A DNA stretch of 64,000 nucleotides from JAIOSM01 sp964565415 (GCA_964565415.1 CAZMEX010000007.1:1-64000); one strand, 5' to 3'; shown: positions 25,192-35,127, counted from the stretch's first letter. The notes: generated by a model not told the origin, from the sequence alone. Program-made: numbers and translations.

Positions 25192-26384
25192 AAATTGTTA
25201 AATATAAGATTGGATATTACACCAGTGCAAACATTCAACGTCTAACTCCACTATTACTTTTATATTCCCATCTTGGCGGATTTTTCTATATTTATAAAAA
25301 TAAAACTACTTATAATTATCTTAAGGAAAAATATAAGCATTTAAATATCACTGTCTATTTCAGTGATTCTGTAAATGACATTAAAGCTGCCATAAGATTT
25401 AATAAAATCAGGCTGATGATTTATTCAGATTACAGTGAGCTTGGTCTTGTCAAATCAGTGCAGATTTTCCATGGTTGCGGTGATAAAACGGATTCAGAGC
25501 AGCCTGCAATAGTGAAATATGATCTGGTATTTCTTGCAGGGGAAAAGATAAAAGAGAGGCTTGAGTATCTTCAGATTTTAAAAAAGATTCCAAGATGGGA
25601 AATAACAGGTTACCCTAAATTAGACCCTGTTATGAGCAGAAAAAAAATAGTTGGTACCAGGAGAAAAATTTTTGACAATAACAGAAAAACTATTTTATAT
25701 GCACCCACTGCTTTAAAAGAGAGAGAAAACGAACAGGAACTGAGCTCTGTACCATTGTGGACAAGGAGTATTATAAAGGCATTGTATAAAGACTACAATG
25801 TTATAATTAAATACCATGGCATTGTAAAACGGCGGAGCCAGAATATTTATGCACAGATTGATTCTCTTATACTGAAACTTGATGCAGAAGATAATATAAG
25901 ATTTATCATTGATGACAATATTGTTGAATACATGGTCCAGGCAGATTTGGTTATTACGGATATCTCATCTGCTGCCTATGAATGGTTTCATTTTGATAAA
26001 CCAATTTTATTTGTCAATCCAGCACCCGGGTACTTAAAAAGATCTGATGATATTTTTGCAAGCTCATTGTCCTGGCAGGCAGGTGACGTGGTAGAAGATG
26101 AGAGCGAACTCTTACGATATGTACAGAAAAATTTAACATCGGATGAGTATGGTAAAGCAAGAAACAGATTGCATCAATATACTGTATATAATCCAGATGG
26201 CAAGGCATTGGACAGGCAAATCAAACAAATACTGAAAATGTACAAAAAATATGAGCAGAGATCATATTTCTCTTTTTTTATAGCATCCTATTTATTAAAA
26301 AAATTAAGACATATCAAATATAAAATAGTGGTGAGGCGTTATAATAAAATCATGCAGGTAAAAGAAGATTCAGCTTCAAATTAA
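25188..26384 (+). CDS. CDP-glycerol glycerophosphotransferase (TagF-like) family protein
   Basis: A 398-residue protein with a GT-B-like fold. ITGYPKLDP, TILYAPTA and ADLVITDISSAAYEWFHFDKPILFVNP (residues about 250-276) are the signatures of the CDP-glycerol:poly(glycerophosphate) transferase family, although the donor in Gram-negatives is often a different nucleotide-activated group. The C-terminus is basic and probably binds the membrane. It probably adds a phosphate-linked group to a surface polymer. It overlaps the FliL-like lipoprotein gene and converges on thiN with a 4-base overlap. Confidence 0.75.
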   Translation: MKIVKYKIGYYTSANIQRLTPLLLLYSHLGGFFYIYKNKTTYNYLKEKYKHLNITVYFSDSVNDIKAAIRFNKIRLMIYSDYSELGLVKSVQIFHGCGDKTDSEQPAIVKYDLVFLAGEKIKERLEYLQILKKIPRWEITGYPKLDPVMSRKKIVGTRRKIFDNNRKTILYAPTALKERENEQELSSVPLWTRSIIKALYKDYNVIIKYHGIVKRRSQNIYAQIDSLILKLDAEDNIRFIIDDNIVEYMVQADLVITDISSAAYEWFHFDKPILFVNPAPGYLKRSDDIFASSLSWQAGDVVEDESELLRYVQKNLTSDEYGKARNRLHQYTVYNPDGKALDRQIKQILKMYKKYEQRSYFSFFIASYLLKKLRHIKYKIVVRRYNKIMQVKEDSASN

Positions 26385-27028
26385 TCCTCTAAGCAATCCC
26401 TGGACTTTGTTACAATAAGAATTCCTTTTTTTACAAAGATGGTTGCTTTCTCATCTGAGAACTTATTACTGATGCCCCGGGAAGTTCCAAAATCAATTTT
26501 TGCATTATTTAATGGATATTTCAGACCAGAAGTACTAACTCCTTCAGCTTGTTTTGTTAGAGGGATTATTGAGACAAATGAGTTTTTGTCTCTTTTAAGG
26601 GTTATTTTATCTGTTACAAGATAGATCTCATTGTAATCATCAATTATTCTGCATTTTATTTTAAGATCTGCCATTTTTTTTAAAAGAAAAATATTGGCAA
26701 GAGTGTGATCAAGACGGGTGCCGCTTACTCCTGTAAATGTTATGTCACAGGCTTTGTGTTTAAATGCCCAGATTGCTGCAAGCTCAGTATCTGTTGCATC
26801 TTTATCAGCAGGGTGTTTAATTGTTCTTATATTATTCTTTTCAAAATATGCTTTATCTTCTGGTGTAAGAGAGTCAAAATCTCCAATAATTACATGGGGC
26901 AGAACCCTGATTTTTTTAAGGTGGCGGGCTCCTCCATCGGCACAAATAATAAGATCACTTCTGGATATTATCCTTGCCAGTTTGTTTTTATTTTTAATAT
27001 TCCCATTTGCTAGGATGCAAGCTTTCAT
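26381..27028 (-). CDS. thiN: Thiamine pyrophosphokinase
   Basis: A 215-residue cytoplasmic enzyme. CADGGARHL and VIIGDFDSL carry the catalytic Asp residues, DKDATDTELA the ATP/Mg site, and FTGVSGTRLDHTLANI the thiamine-binding region. It converts thiamine and ATP to thiamine diphosphate and AMP. It stands alone and convergent to the TagF-like gene, and divergent from lptF. Confidence 0.92.
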   Translation of the reverse strand: MKACILANGNIKNKNKLARIISRSDLIICADGGARHLKKIRVLPHVIIGDFDSLTPEDKAYFEKNNIRTIKHPADKDATDTELAAIWAFKHKACDITFTGVSGTRLDHTLANIFLLKKMADLKIKCRIIDDYNEIYLVTDKITLKRDKNSFVSIIPLTKQAEGVSTSGLKYPLNNAKIDFGTSRGISNKFSDEKATIFVKKGILIVTKSRDCLED

Positions 27029-27106
27029 AAATAATTATTTACCATGAAACAGATAAATGTTAAATATGCTTTAAATTTATTTGGTACCTGGGCTTAATGG
27101 GAGAAA

Positions 27107-28321
27107 TTGGAGTGTATGAAATCAACCACAATTATAAGTAGATATATTTTTAAGGAGCTCTTTGCACCGTTTTCAGTCTCCTTGCTTTTTCTCTCTTTTA
27201 TCTTTTTAATGACAAGAATACCTGAGTTTACCAATATGATAGTAAATCACAATGCAGGGGTTACCTCTCTTTTTCTTCTCCTCTTATATTCTTTTCCAAA
27301 GTTTCTCGAATTTATTCTACCCATGTCAGTAATGATTTCAGTACTCCTGACTTTTATGCGCATGGCAGGCGATAATGAAATCATTGCTCTGAAGGGCGGT
27401 GGCATCTCATTGTACAGACTCTTACCATCTGTACTGCTTTTTTGTACTTTAGTGACTTGTGTTGCTCTTTGGATTTCAATTGTTGGATCCCCTAAAAGTG
27501 AAATTGCAATAAAAAAAAAGAGCATGGAGATTGCCCGGTCAAGCCTTGGTATTGCTTTGCAGCCAAGAGTGTTTAACACTGATATTAATGGTATAATGAT
27601 CTATGTAAGCAGCAGTGACCCTCAAACAAAAAAACTCCATGATGTTTTCATAGAAGACAGCAGAGCAAAGGGAATAGTCAATATTATTACCGCTCCTGAC
27701 GGTATACTGGTTTTAAATGAAAAATTGAAAATATATACCCTCCGCCTTTATAATGGCAAAATCAATCATGTTGATCTTGCAAAAAAGTCAGTAAACACAA
27801 TACTGTTTAACACCTATGATACAAATGTGGATTGCCAGCGCATTTTCAGCCAATCAACTTCAAAACGCAAAAAACAGATTAGCGAGTTAAGTTTAAAAGA
27901 GTTATATTCATTTATTAATAAACAGAAACCTGGGAGTACAAAAGATTTCAACGAGGCACTTATGGCTCTGCATGGTAAGTTTGCTTTGCCATTTGCATGT
28001 ATCTGCCTTGGCATTCTGGCATTCCCCCTTGGAATACAATCTGTCTCCTTAAAGCGTTCCTCAGGTTTTGGATTGGGATTGTTCTTCTTTATTGTGTATT
28101 ATATTCTGTTAGCTGTTGGCTGGTCTGCTGGTGAATCAGGGAAATATCCCCCTGTTATAGGAATGTGGCTGCCAAATATAATAATGGGATCAGCAGGTTG
28201 TTATCTTTTATATAGGAATGCAAAGGAGCGCCCGGTAAGGATGCCCCTGTTTGTTAAAAGAGTTATTTCACAATTGATCTCAGTGATTACATTTTCAATT
28301 TTTAGGAAAAAGGCAGAATAG
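27107..28321 (+). CDS. lptF: LPS export ABC transporter permease LptF
   Basis: A 404-residue inner-membrane protein of the LptF/LptG (YjgP/YjgQ) family. There are three N-terminal helices, a periplasmic beta-jellyroll (residues about 130-270) and three C-terminal helices. ISRYIFKELFAPF at the N-terminus and ALPFACICLGILAFPLGI before the C-terminal helices are typical. With LptG and the ATPase LptB (not in the window) it extracts LPS from the inner membrane. TTG at 27107 or ATG at 27116 may be the start. It is first in lptF-lptG-lpxK, one base from lptG. Confidence 0.92.
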   Translation: MECMKSTTIISRYIFKELFAPFSVSLLFLSFIFLMTRIPEFTNMIVNHNAGVTSLFLLLLYSFPKFLEFILPMSVMISVLLTFMRMAGDNEIIALKGGGISLYRLLPSVLLFCTLVTCVALWISIVGSPKSEIAIKKKSMEIARSSLGIALQPRVFNTDINGIMIYVSSSDPQTKKLHDVFIEDSRAKGIVNIITAPDGILVLNEKLKIYTLRLYNGKINHVDLAKKSVNTILFNTYDTNVDCQRIFSQSTSKRKKQISELSLKELYSFINKQKPGSTKDFNEALMALHGKFALPFACICLGILAFPLGIQSVSLKRSSGFGLGLFFFIVYYILLAVGWSAGESGKYPPVIGMWLPNIIMGSAGCYLLYRNAKERPVRMPLFVKRVISQLISVITFSIFRKKAE

Positions 28322-28322
28322 G

Positions 28323-29402
28323 ATGTCTGTTCTCCATAGATATTATTTAAAAGAGTTTATAAAGTTTTTCATGATTATTCAGGTAATTATCATTTTTATT
28401 TTATTATCTGTGGATTATCTTACCAAATTAGACCTTTTTATTGAAAGCAGTGCAACTATTTATCAAACCTTTGGATATGTTTTATTAAGAGCTCCCATAA
28501 TGCTGGTCTGGCTTATACCTTCGGTGATAGTGCTCTCTGTTATTGTTGTGTTCGGGCTTATGAATAAAAACAATGAACTTATCGCCATAAAATCTGGTGG
28601 CATCAGTGTATACTATCTTGTAAGACCGGTTATTATTTCAGGCATTGTTTTAATCATAATTGTTTTTGCCCTGCAGGAGACAATAGTGCCCATGACCAAA
28701 GCAAAGTCCGTGGAAATGAAATATAGTACTATTAAGGGGAGAAAAAAAATCCATAGAACCAGAAAAGATATCTGGATAAGACAGGACAATGTTATTGTCC
28801 ATATTAATTATTTTAACCCCAGGGATAAAACAATTGCTGGTGTGATCCTGACAGAGCTTGATAAAGATTTTAATATCAGTAAAAGAGTCGATGCTCAAAA
28901 AGGTGTTTATAAGAATAAAAGATGGTTGTTTTCAAAAGTTTTAGAACAGATATATAATAAAGATGATCAAGATTATATAGTCAAGTCATATGAAAACAAA
29001 GAGTGTTCAATGGAGTTGTTGCCTGCAGATCTTGAGCAAATTGTAAAAAAATCAGATGAGATGAGTATGTCTGAGCTGGCAGATTATATTAATAGAGTTG
29101 AAGGTGAAGGGTATGATGCAACAACCTATCGAGTGGACTTTTATAGTAAAACAGCATTGCCGTTTCTCTGCCTTTTAATGACAATGATTGGTGCAGCCCT
29201 TGGAATGAGAGACATTGTCAAGGAGAATATGCCCCTGGGTGTTGCTGTGGGTATAGGTATCTGTTTTTTATATTGGATTCTACATGGGTTCTGCATCTCC
29301 CTTGGATACGGCAAAGTCTTACCTCCATTCATCAGTGCCTGGATAGCAAATATATTTTTCTTTTTCTTTGCACTTTTATTTTTGATTACTGTGGATGATT
29401 AA
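28323..29402 (+). CDS. lptG: LPS export ABC transporter permease LptG
   Basis: A 359-residue partner of LptF with the same six-helix plus jellyroll plan. LHRYYLKEFIKFF starts the first helix, NNELIAIKSGGISVY is the cytoplasmic loop that couples to LptB, and LPFLCLLMTMIGAALGMRD starts the C-terminal helices. It is first-codon adjacent to lptF and shares one base with lpxK (TAATG), so the three genes are one transcription unit joining LPS export and lipid A phosphorylation. Confidence 0.92.
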   Translation: MSVLHRYYLKEFIKFFMIIQVIIIFILLSVDYLTKLDLFIESSATIYQTFGYVLLRAPIMLVWLIPSVIVLSVIVVFGLMNKNNELIAIKSGGISVYYLVRPVIISGIVLIIIVFALQETIVPMTKAKSVEMKYSTIKGRKKIHRTRKDIWIRQDNVIVHINYFNPRDKTIAGVILTELDKDFNISKRVDAQKGVYKNKRWLFSKVLEQIYNKDDQDYIVKSYENKECSMELLPADLEQIVKKSDEMSMSELADYINRVEGEGYDATTYRVDFYSKTALPFLCLLMTMIGAALGMRDIVKENMPLGVAVGIGICFLYWILHGFCISLGYGKVLPPFISAWIANIFFFFFALLFLITVDD

Positions 29403-30538
29403 TGAAACAGCAATTATTAATAAAAATAGAAAAAATAATGAAAAGCGATGTTGATAAATCACGTTTTTTTTCTTTTCAATTCCTGCTCTTGGTTTGCTCT
29501 AAACTTTATTTTATAGGTCTGAAGATAAGAAATTTATTGTATATGTTAAATTTTATCAAACAAAACAGACTTCCCTGTTTTGTTATCAGTGTTGGGAACA
29601 TCACGGTTGGTGGAACCGGGAAAACACCCATGACTATTTATATAGCAAATGTTTTAAAAAAACTTGGCTTTAAGCCTGCAATTGTGACCCGCGGCTATAA
29701 GGGGAACTATAAAGATGCATCTTCTATCGTAAGTGACGGCTCAAATTTTTTTTTGAATGTGCAGGAGGCTGGTGATGAAGCAGTCATGATGGCAGACGAT
29801 CTAAAGATTCCGGTTGTTGTGGGCAAGAGCAGATATCAGGCAGGCAAACTTGCAATTGCCAGGTTTAATCCCGATGTGATTATTCTGGATGATGCTTTTC
29901 AGCATATTGCTTTGAAAAGAGACCTTGATTTATTGCTTTGTGATTCAAGTAGGCCCTTGGGAAATTTTCAACTTATACCAAGGGGGCAATTAAGGGAGCC
30001 TGCCTATGAAATTCAGCGCTGCGATGCTGTTATCTTAACAAGGTCAGATAAAACCCAGAAGCCTGATTTCAAAAAATACAATGGGATGAAATCAAATCTT
30101 TTTAAATCCAAGCAATTGTTTCACTGTTTTCATTCTCCATCTATTTTAAATTTCATTAATTGTGAATCATCTTTTGACCATAACAATTTGAATATCACAG
30201 GTTTTCTGTTTTCAGGAATTGCTGACAACTCAGATTTTAAATCAACCTGCCTAGGTATGGGTGTTATAGTCAAAGGCGTTTCAGAGTTCCCAGATCACCA
30301 CTGGTATACAAAAAAAGAGTTAAAGGAGATATATGAGAACTATATTGAAAGTGGTGCAGATTATCTTGTTACAACCCAGAAAGATTATATTAAAATTAAA
30401 GAGCTGATATCTGATTTTCCCTTATCTATCAGCCTGGTCGTTATTGGGATTGAAATCAGGTTTAAAACAGAGCATGGGGATAAGTTTGCAAACCTTATTA
30501 AAACAAGTTTCAATACATATCTGAACAGGAAAGAATAG
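29402..30538 (+). CDS. lpxK: Tetraacyldisaccharide 4'-kinase LpxK
   Basis: A 378-residue enzyme. The P-loop GGTGKTPMT lies near residue 73, VTRGYKG next, and the catalytic region DAFQHIALKRDLDLLLCD near residue 165 with RGQLREP following. LpxK phosphorylates the lipid A precursor at the 4' position on the inner face of the inner membrane. The N-terminal hydrophobic segment anchors it. Length is slightly above the E. coli enzyme. It ends the lptF-lptG-lpxK operon and converges on an acyltransferase gene. Confidence 0.95.
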   Translation: MKQQLLIKIEKIMKSDVDKSRFFSFQFLLLVCSKLYFIGLKIRNLLYMLNFIKQNRLPCFVISVGNITVGGTGKTPMTIYIANVLKKLGFKPAIVTRGYKGNYKDASSIVSDGSNFFLNVQEAGDEAVMMADDLKIPVVVGKSRYQAGKLAIARFNPDVIILDDAFQHIALKRDLDLLLCDSSRPLGNFQLIPRGQLREPAYEIQRCDAVILTRSDKTQKPDFKKYNGMKSNLFKSKQLFHCFHSPSILNFINCESSFDHNNLNITGFLFSGIADNSDFKSTCLGMGVIVKGVSEFPDHHWYTKKELKEIYENYIESGADYLVTTQKDYIKIKELISDFPLSISLVVIGIEIRFKTEHGDKFANLIKTSFNTYLNRKE

Positions 30539-30564
30539 ACAGAAAAGAGCAGGTGCCCGTCAGA

Positions 30565-31464
30565 TTATTTTATCAATAATCTACTATAGGGGCGTGGTTT
30601 CCACCTATTATAATACCATGGATATTGTTCCGGGTACTCCCTGATCATATCTTCAACAATGGTCATGAATTGCTGGGCAAGAGTTTCAATATCCTTTATA
30701 TTATCCCCGGTTTTATTTATTTTGACTTCCGGGCAGAAAATTACTTTAAAATGATTCTTTTCTCTGACAAGAAAAATTGGTACAACCGGAACTCCTGCCT
30801 GTAAAGCTAATCTGGCTATATTTTTATTTACTATTATTCTGGAACCAAAAAAATTAACAACAACCCCTTTTTCTGCAGGCACTCTTTTGTCAATTATCAA
30901 CGCAACATTGCCATTATTTTTAAAGGCATTATTAATACCTTGTAATGCCTTATTTATGGGAAACAGGTTTGATGTTTTGAATCTTAGCCTTTTTTCCTTC
31001 ATAAAGCGGTCAAAAATTTCAGGTTTGATGGGCTGGTAGACAGAGTGCCAGTTTATTTTCTCTTTTTCCAGAAAAGGTACAAACAATTCCCAAACTCCAA
31101 AATGACTTGTAATAAAAAAAGTTGCTTTTTTGCTTTGTTTAATCTTCTCCAGTATATCCTGCCCTGCAACTTCAAACCATTTATCAGATTCCTCAAGATT
31201 CATACAGATTCCCCAAAGGACTTCAAACATGCTCTGGCAAAAATGCACAAAATTTTTCCTGATCAGCTTATCAGCATCTTTTTTACTGATATTTTTATTT
31301 AATTTTGTAGTTATATTTTTAAAGGCTTTTCTTTTTCGTTTCTTATCCAAAAAGAACCAGATATATCCCATTAAACCAAAAAGCTTCAAACCAAATTTGT
31401 GGGGCAGGTGTCCTGTTAAAAAAGCAAAGGTTTTTAGTAAAGAGTAGGTTATTTCATTAATCAT
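30565..31464 (-). CDS. LpxL/HtrB-family lipid A acyltransferase
   Basis: A 299-residue late acyltransferase of lipid A biosynthesis. The N-terminal hydrophobic region is followed by SHFGVWE, which gives the catalytic His121 and Glu126 of the HX4E motif. DKRVPAEKGVVVNFFG is the conserved middle segment and PEQYPWYYNRWKPRP the C-terminal signature. It should add a secondary acyl chain to Kdo-lipid A or a precursor. It is one of three members of this family in the window. The start overlaps the glycosyltransferase gene by four bases. Confidence 0.88.
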   Translation of the reverse strand: MINEITYSLLKTFAFLTGHLPHKFGLKLFGLMGYIWFFLDKKRKRKAFKNITTKLNKNISKKDADKLIRKNFVHFCQSMFEVLWGICMNLEESDKWFEVAGQDILEKIKQSKKATFFITSHFGVWELFVPFLEKEKINWHSVYQPIKPEIFDRFMKEKRLRFKTSNLFPINKALQGINNAFKNNGNVALIIDKRVPAEKGVVVNFFGSRIIVNKNIARLALQAGVPVVPIFLVREKNHFKVIFCPEVKINKTGDNIKDIETLAQQFMTIVEDMIREYPEQYPWYYNRWKPRPYSRLLIK

Positions 31465-32450
31465 TTAGACTCCAGAGTATCACATATTATTTTATAAAGC
31501 TTGTCAAAAACGTATGTCTGATCGTACAGGTATGCTTTTTCATGGGCGACGGAACCCATTTTTTCTCTTAAGTCACCATCTTCAATCAATTTAGATAACT
31601 GATCTTCCCATTCATCCAGAGAACTTGCCCATAAGCCATGTGTACCATTTTCAATAACATCGCAATTCATGCCCACAGGAGAACAGATGCTGGGGATTCC
31701 AACTGCCAGGTACTGAATTAATTTAAAACTGCATTTGCCATTTGACCATGGGGTATCATCCAGGGGCATAAGTCCAATATCAAAACTTATAAGATCATCA
31801 ACTTCATCATCATATTGCCACTCTTTTTTTTCCACGGGTAAATTGTCGCAATCAAGAAATGCATCAGCAACGATTTTTAGTTTCAGGTGCTTATATTTTT
31901 TCCCAAGCTTGTTAAATACCGGGATTAATGTCTTAAGATATTTTAGGGTGGATTTACTTCCTATCCAGCCCAGGGTAACCTTGTCAGGTTTTTCAAGATA
32001 GTGCTTCTTCTTATATTTGGATATATCAAGAGTGGTTGGCAGGACAATGATATTACCAGGGTCTGTATATTTTTCAGCCAGGCTTTTTAAATATGAATTT
32101 CCTGTAATGACAACATCGCAAGCCTTTATCATACTTGCAAATTTTAGCTTTCGTGAAAAAGAGTGATAGGGGTCTGAAGATTTAAATAATATTGCATCAT
32201 CAAAATCAAAAATAACCTTGCATGGTCTAAAAAACAAAAACAGGCTCTCCCATGGCTGTATTAACTTTCTGCGCACTATAACAATATCTGATAAAGATGC
32301 TTTCCAGATGGAAATAAGCCGGCTGAAAAAACCAGATTTGACTTGTACTGAAAAGAGATCAACCTCTTTTTTTTCTGCAAAAAGAGGCAAATATTGTTTA
32401 TAACGGTAAAACAATCCAGCTTGATCATGGACAAGGTAACAAAGTCTCAT
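31461..32450 (-). CDS. Glycosyltransferase family 1/4-like protein
   Basis: About 329 residues from the ATG at 32450, which removes most of the overlap with the preceding methyltransferase; an ATG at 32489 is also in frame. GT-B fold features include TLGWIGSKSTLKYL at the start of the C-terminal domain and SFKLIQYLAVGIPSICSPVG near residue 250, which binds the sugar nucleotide. VIFDFDDAILFKSS is typical of a group of glycosyltransferases in surface-polysaccharide clusters. The sugar and acceptor are not predictable. Confidence 0.82.
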   Translation of the reverse strand: MRLCYLVHDQAGLFYRYKQYLPLFAEKKEVDLFSVQVKSGFFSRLISIWKASLSDIVIVRRKLIQPWESLFLFFRPCKVIFDFDDAILFKSSDPYHSFSRKLKFASMIKACDVVITGNSYLKSLAEKYTDPGNIIVLPTTLDISKYKKKHYLEKPDKVTLGWIGSKSTLKYLKTLIPVFNKLGKKYKHLKLKIVADAFLDCDNLPVEKKEWQYDDEVDDLISFDIGLMPLDDTPWSNGKCSFKLIQYLAVGIPSICSPVGMNCDVIENGTHGLWASSLDEWEDQLSKLIEDGDLREKMGSVAHEKAYLYDQTYVFDKLYKIICDTLESK

Positions 32451-32463
32451 AGGATTTTTTACC

Positions 32464-33150
32464 TTAATCTTGCTTTGATGTGTCTGCAATCACACCAGTC
32501 ATGTTAATCATTGTTGGAGTGAGAATATATCTGTAACCAGTAAGCCAGTTTAAAATACCTATTTTGGATACCAACTTAAGTATTGTTACAGTGATACCAC
32601 GGAGAAAATTACCTTTTTTTACTTGGGCTTTAAAACTGAATTTAATTTTTCCCAATTCAGTATCAGCTTGATAAAACTCAAGTTTTTTTGATGTGGATGC
32701 TAAAATATGGGTTTGATCAAACTCAAGCTCAGGAAAAAGTTTTTTAATACCCTGGGGAGTAAAACGCCAATAATCCGATGGGAAACCATGAAACTTCCAG
32801 GCAAAAGGTACTGACAAACATATTCTTCCGCCGGGTTTTAACAGACGTGTTAAGTTTTCAGCCATTAAAAACGGTTGATCACAATGTTCCATGACACTCA
32901 TGCAAAAAATTGTTCCAAAACGCAGACCCTTAAGCTTTTTATCAATCTGTTCAAAACTTTGTGAAAAATTAATAACAATATCAACACCGGAGCCCTCCAG
33001 CATATCAGCACCCATATACGTGTCTCTATTTGAAAAGATTGATCTTATGGGCTGATCTCCCCCGTAATCCTTTGAACCAACTTCAAGATAGGGTCCTGTA
33101 AACTCATTTTCAAATTTTTTAATATAGATTAATTGGTTTTCATCACCCAT
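32464..33150 (-). CDS. SAM-dependent methyltransferase (class I)
   Basis: A 228-residue methyltransferase. GPYLEVGSKDYGG replaces the classical glycine-rich SAM loop, MSVMEHCDQPFLMAENLTRLLKPGGRICLSVP is the post-III region of Methyltransf_11 proteins (residues about 85-116), and SDYWRFTPQGI follows. It is upstream of the glycosyltransferase and probably methylates a glycan or lipid-linked sugar. AAGGAAATG precedes the ATG. Confidence 0.8.
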   Translation of the reverse strand: MGDENQLIYIKKFENEFTGPYLEVGSKDYGGDQPIRSIFSNRDTYMGADMLEGSGVDIVINFSQSFEQIDKKLKGLRFGTIFCMSVMEHCDQPFLMAENLTRLLKPGGRICLSVPFAWKFHGFPSDYWRFTPQGIKKLFPELEFDQTHILASTSKKLEFYQADTELGKIKFSFKAQVKKGNFLRGITVTILKLVSKIGILNWLTGYRYILTPTMINMTGVIADTSKQD

Positions 33151-33205
33151 GTGAAATCATTTCCTTATTAAAAATTAAACTATTTATAAATTTTTTATAC
33201 TAATA

Positions 33206-34066
33206 TTATTTTTCTTTATAATGGGATTGATAGTAATATGATAGCACAGTTGGTCCATAAGCTCCTAAATATTGTTCAGGGTATTTCAGGAGATAATATT
33301 CCAATATTTTTGCATACTTTGCAATTATGGCATTGTATTCCATCTTCCCATGAATCCAGTTATTATTAATAGGTTCTCTAAATATTAAGGTAATTTTACC
33401 TTTTTTATAGAAGTGAAAAAAAGGAATAATTTTAGACTCTGCCCTGTGGGCAAAATAAATCATCCCAGTTGGGAATCTCATTTTTACACCTAAACAGGTT
33501 ACTTCTTCTCCTGATCTGCCTTCAGCAGCATCAGCAGGATGATATATTATACCTTCAGATTCCAAAGTATCCAATATCCTTTTTTTGTATGTTATTAAAG
33601 GGGAAGGTTCATGAACAAAAATGGTGTTTTCCTCCCGGTCATAATATTTATATTTTGAGTGTTTTGATCCCCTTACACTCTCTCCTCCCTTTAAGGTGGT
33701 TATATTGTATCCCATGGCTCTGAGAGCATTAAAACTTAAATGGGGATTTCCCAGATGTGCTGCCATCAAGACAACTCCCTTTTTTTCTTTTATTGCCTGC
33801 TCAAGATGGTGAATGCCTTTTATATCCACATATTGTTTTATATATTGTTCATCCATATGGGGTATTAGATACTTCTGGATTTTTCTTACTCCTTTTAACT
33901 CGGCAATACCCCGTACAATTTTTTTTATTTTCCCAGGGTTTTTCTGGTTAAACAAAATAGCAGCTTTGCCTTCAATGTCCTCTCTCCATTTTTTTTGTCG
34001 ATAATAATAAAAAAAGGAGAATACTGCAGGATAATTGAAAAACAGTTTGTATAAAAACCACTTCAC
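33206..34066 (-). CDS. LpxL-like acyltransferase with an altered catalytic motif
   Basis: A 286-residue protein of the lysophospholipid/lipid A acyltransferase family. The hydrophobic N-terminus, YHPADAAEGRSG and a C-terminal YPEQYLGAYGPTV fit the family, but the usual HX4E motif reads AAHLGNPH, so the acidic partner is replaced by His109 opposite His104. It may be inactive, use another residue, or act on a different acceptor. The start is GTG at 34066 with a strong AGGAGGG site. It is first of the minus-strand group that runs to 30565. Confidence 0.75.
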   Translation of the reverse strand: MKWFLYKLFFNYPAVFSFFYYYRQKKWREDIEGKAAILFNQKNPGKIKKIVRGIAELKGVRKIQKYLIPHMDEQYIKQYVDIKGIHHLEQAIKEKKGVVLMAAHLGNPHLSFNALRAMGYNITTLKGGESVRGSKHSKYKYYDREENTIFVHEPSPLITYKKRILDTLESEGIIYHPADAAEGRSGEEVTCLGVKMRFPTGMIYFAHRAESKIIPFFHFYKKGKITLIFREPINNNWIHGKMEYNAIIAKYAKILEYYLLKYPEQYLGAYGPTVLSYYYQSHYKEK

Positions 34067-34263
34067 TAACCCCCTCCTTTTTTTATGGATATTTTTAAAA
34101 AATTATACGTCCTTATACCAACCTGTGCAGGTTTTTTCAACTCAAACAGCAGAGTACATTACAACTGATTTTTATGGACATAAGTTATAAATTGTAATAA
34201 CTTCAAAATAAAATTTAAAATCATTATTAAAACATCAGGTGTTTTTATGAACCAGGGGGATAG

Positions 34264-35004
34264 ATGATCAAGAGTGATAATAGTTCTGACAACCAGAAAG
34301 TTGTTCCAAAAGCAAGGGGCATTATCCACAAAGTCATAATTGAGTGGTTTTCAAATCAGCCCCGGGGAAAGCTTCTGGATGCACCTGCAGGTTACGGTCA
34401 TTTGTCAATGAGACTTAAAGAGCTTGGGTATAAAGTTGTTTGTGGCGAGATAGAACCCCAGATATTTAAGGCACAAGAGATTAAATGCATATTTACTGAT
34501 TTAAACAGAAATATAGAGGCACCTGATAAGTCATTTGATTATATATGTTGTGTTGACGGTTTAGAACATATGACTGACCCCTATAGGGCTGTGGAAGAAT
34601 TTTCGCGGGTGTTAAAACCAGGCGGCATTGGTGTTTTCAGTATTCCAAATTATTCCAACATTGAAAAGCGGTTCAAATTTTTCCTCAAGGGTTCATTAAC
34701 CAAACCCAAAACCATGGATGATTATGACAAATCCGGGCGTAATCTGTTTAATTTTCACAATTCGCCCCTGACCATAACCCTTCTTGATCTTATTTTCAGC
34801 ATCAATAACCTGAAAGTTGAAACAATACTTCGTGATAAAATAAAGTTGAAACAATATCTCTTTTTGCCAGTTGTCTTTGCAATGAAAACAGCAGCTTTTT
34901 TGTCTTCAAAAAAAGCATCCTTAAAAAACAGATATGACATAACCTTGAAAAACAGGGTTATCCTTGGTGGAAATACTTTGATATTTATTGTGCGTAAAAA
35001 GTAA
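34264..35004 (+). CDS. SAM-dependent methyltransferase (class I)
   Basis: A 246-residue methyltransferase. KLLDAPAGYGHLSM is motif I, VDGLEHMTDPYRAVEEFSRVLKPGGIGVFSIPN covers motifs II-III (residues about 100-132). The C-terminal part contains a hydrophobic stretch and ends with several basic residues, which suggests membrane contact. It lies in the surface-glycan region, before a family 2 glycosyltransferase going the same way. The acceptor is unknown. Confidence 0.8.
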   Translation: MIKSDNSSDNQKVVPKARGIIHKVIIEWFSNQPRGKLLDAPAGYGHLSMRLKELGYKVVCGEIEPQIFKAQEIKCIFTDLNRNIEAPDKSFDYICCVDGLEHMTDPYRAVEEFSRVLKPGGIGVFSIPNYSNIEKRFKFFLKGSLTKPKTMDDYDKSGRNLFNFHNSPLTITLLDLIFSINNLKVETILRDKIKLKQYLFLPVVFAMKTAAFLSSKKASLKNRYDITLKNRVILGGNTLIFIVRKK

Positions 35005-35127
35005 TGGGAGTACTCCATGTTTTATAAAATTCCATGCTTTATAAAATTATTGCAACTCAAGAGCTGCTTTGTTAATATGCATTGATTTTAATTTTTGTAC
35101 AGGACCTGAATATCAAAGAAACATATT

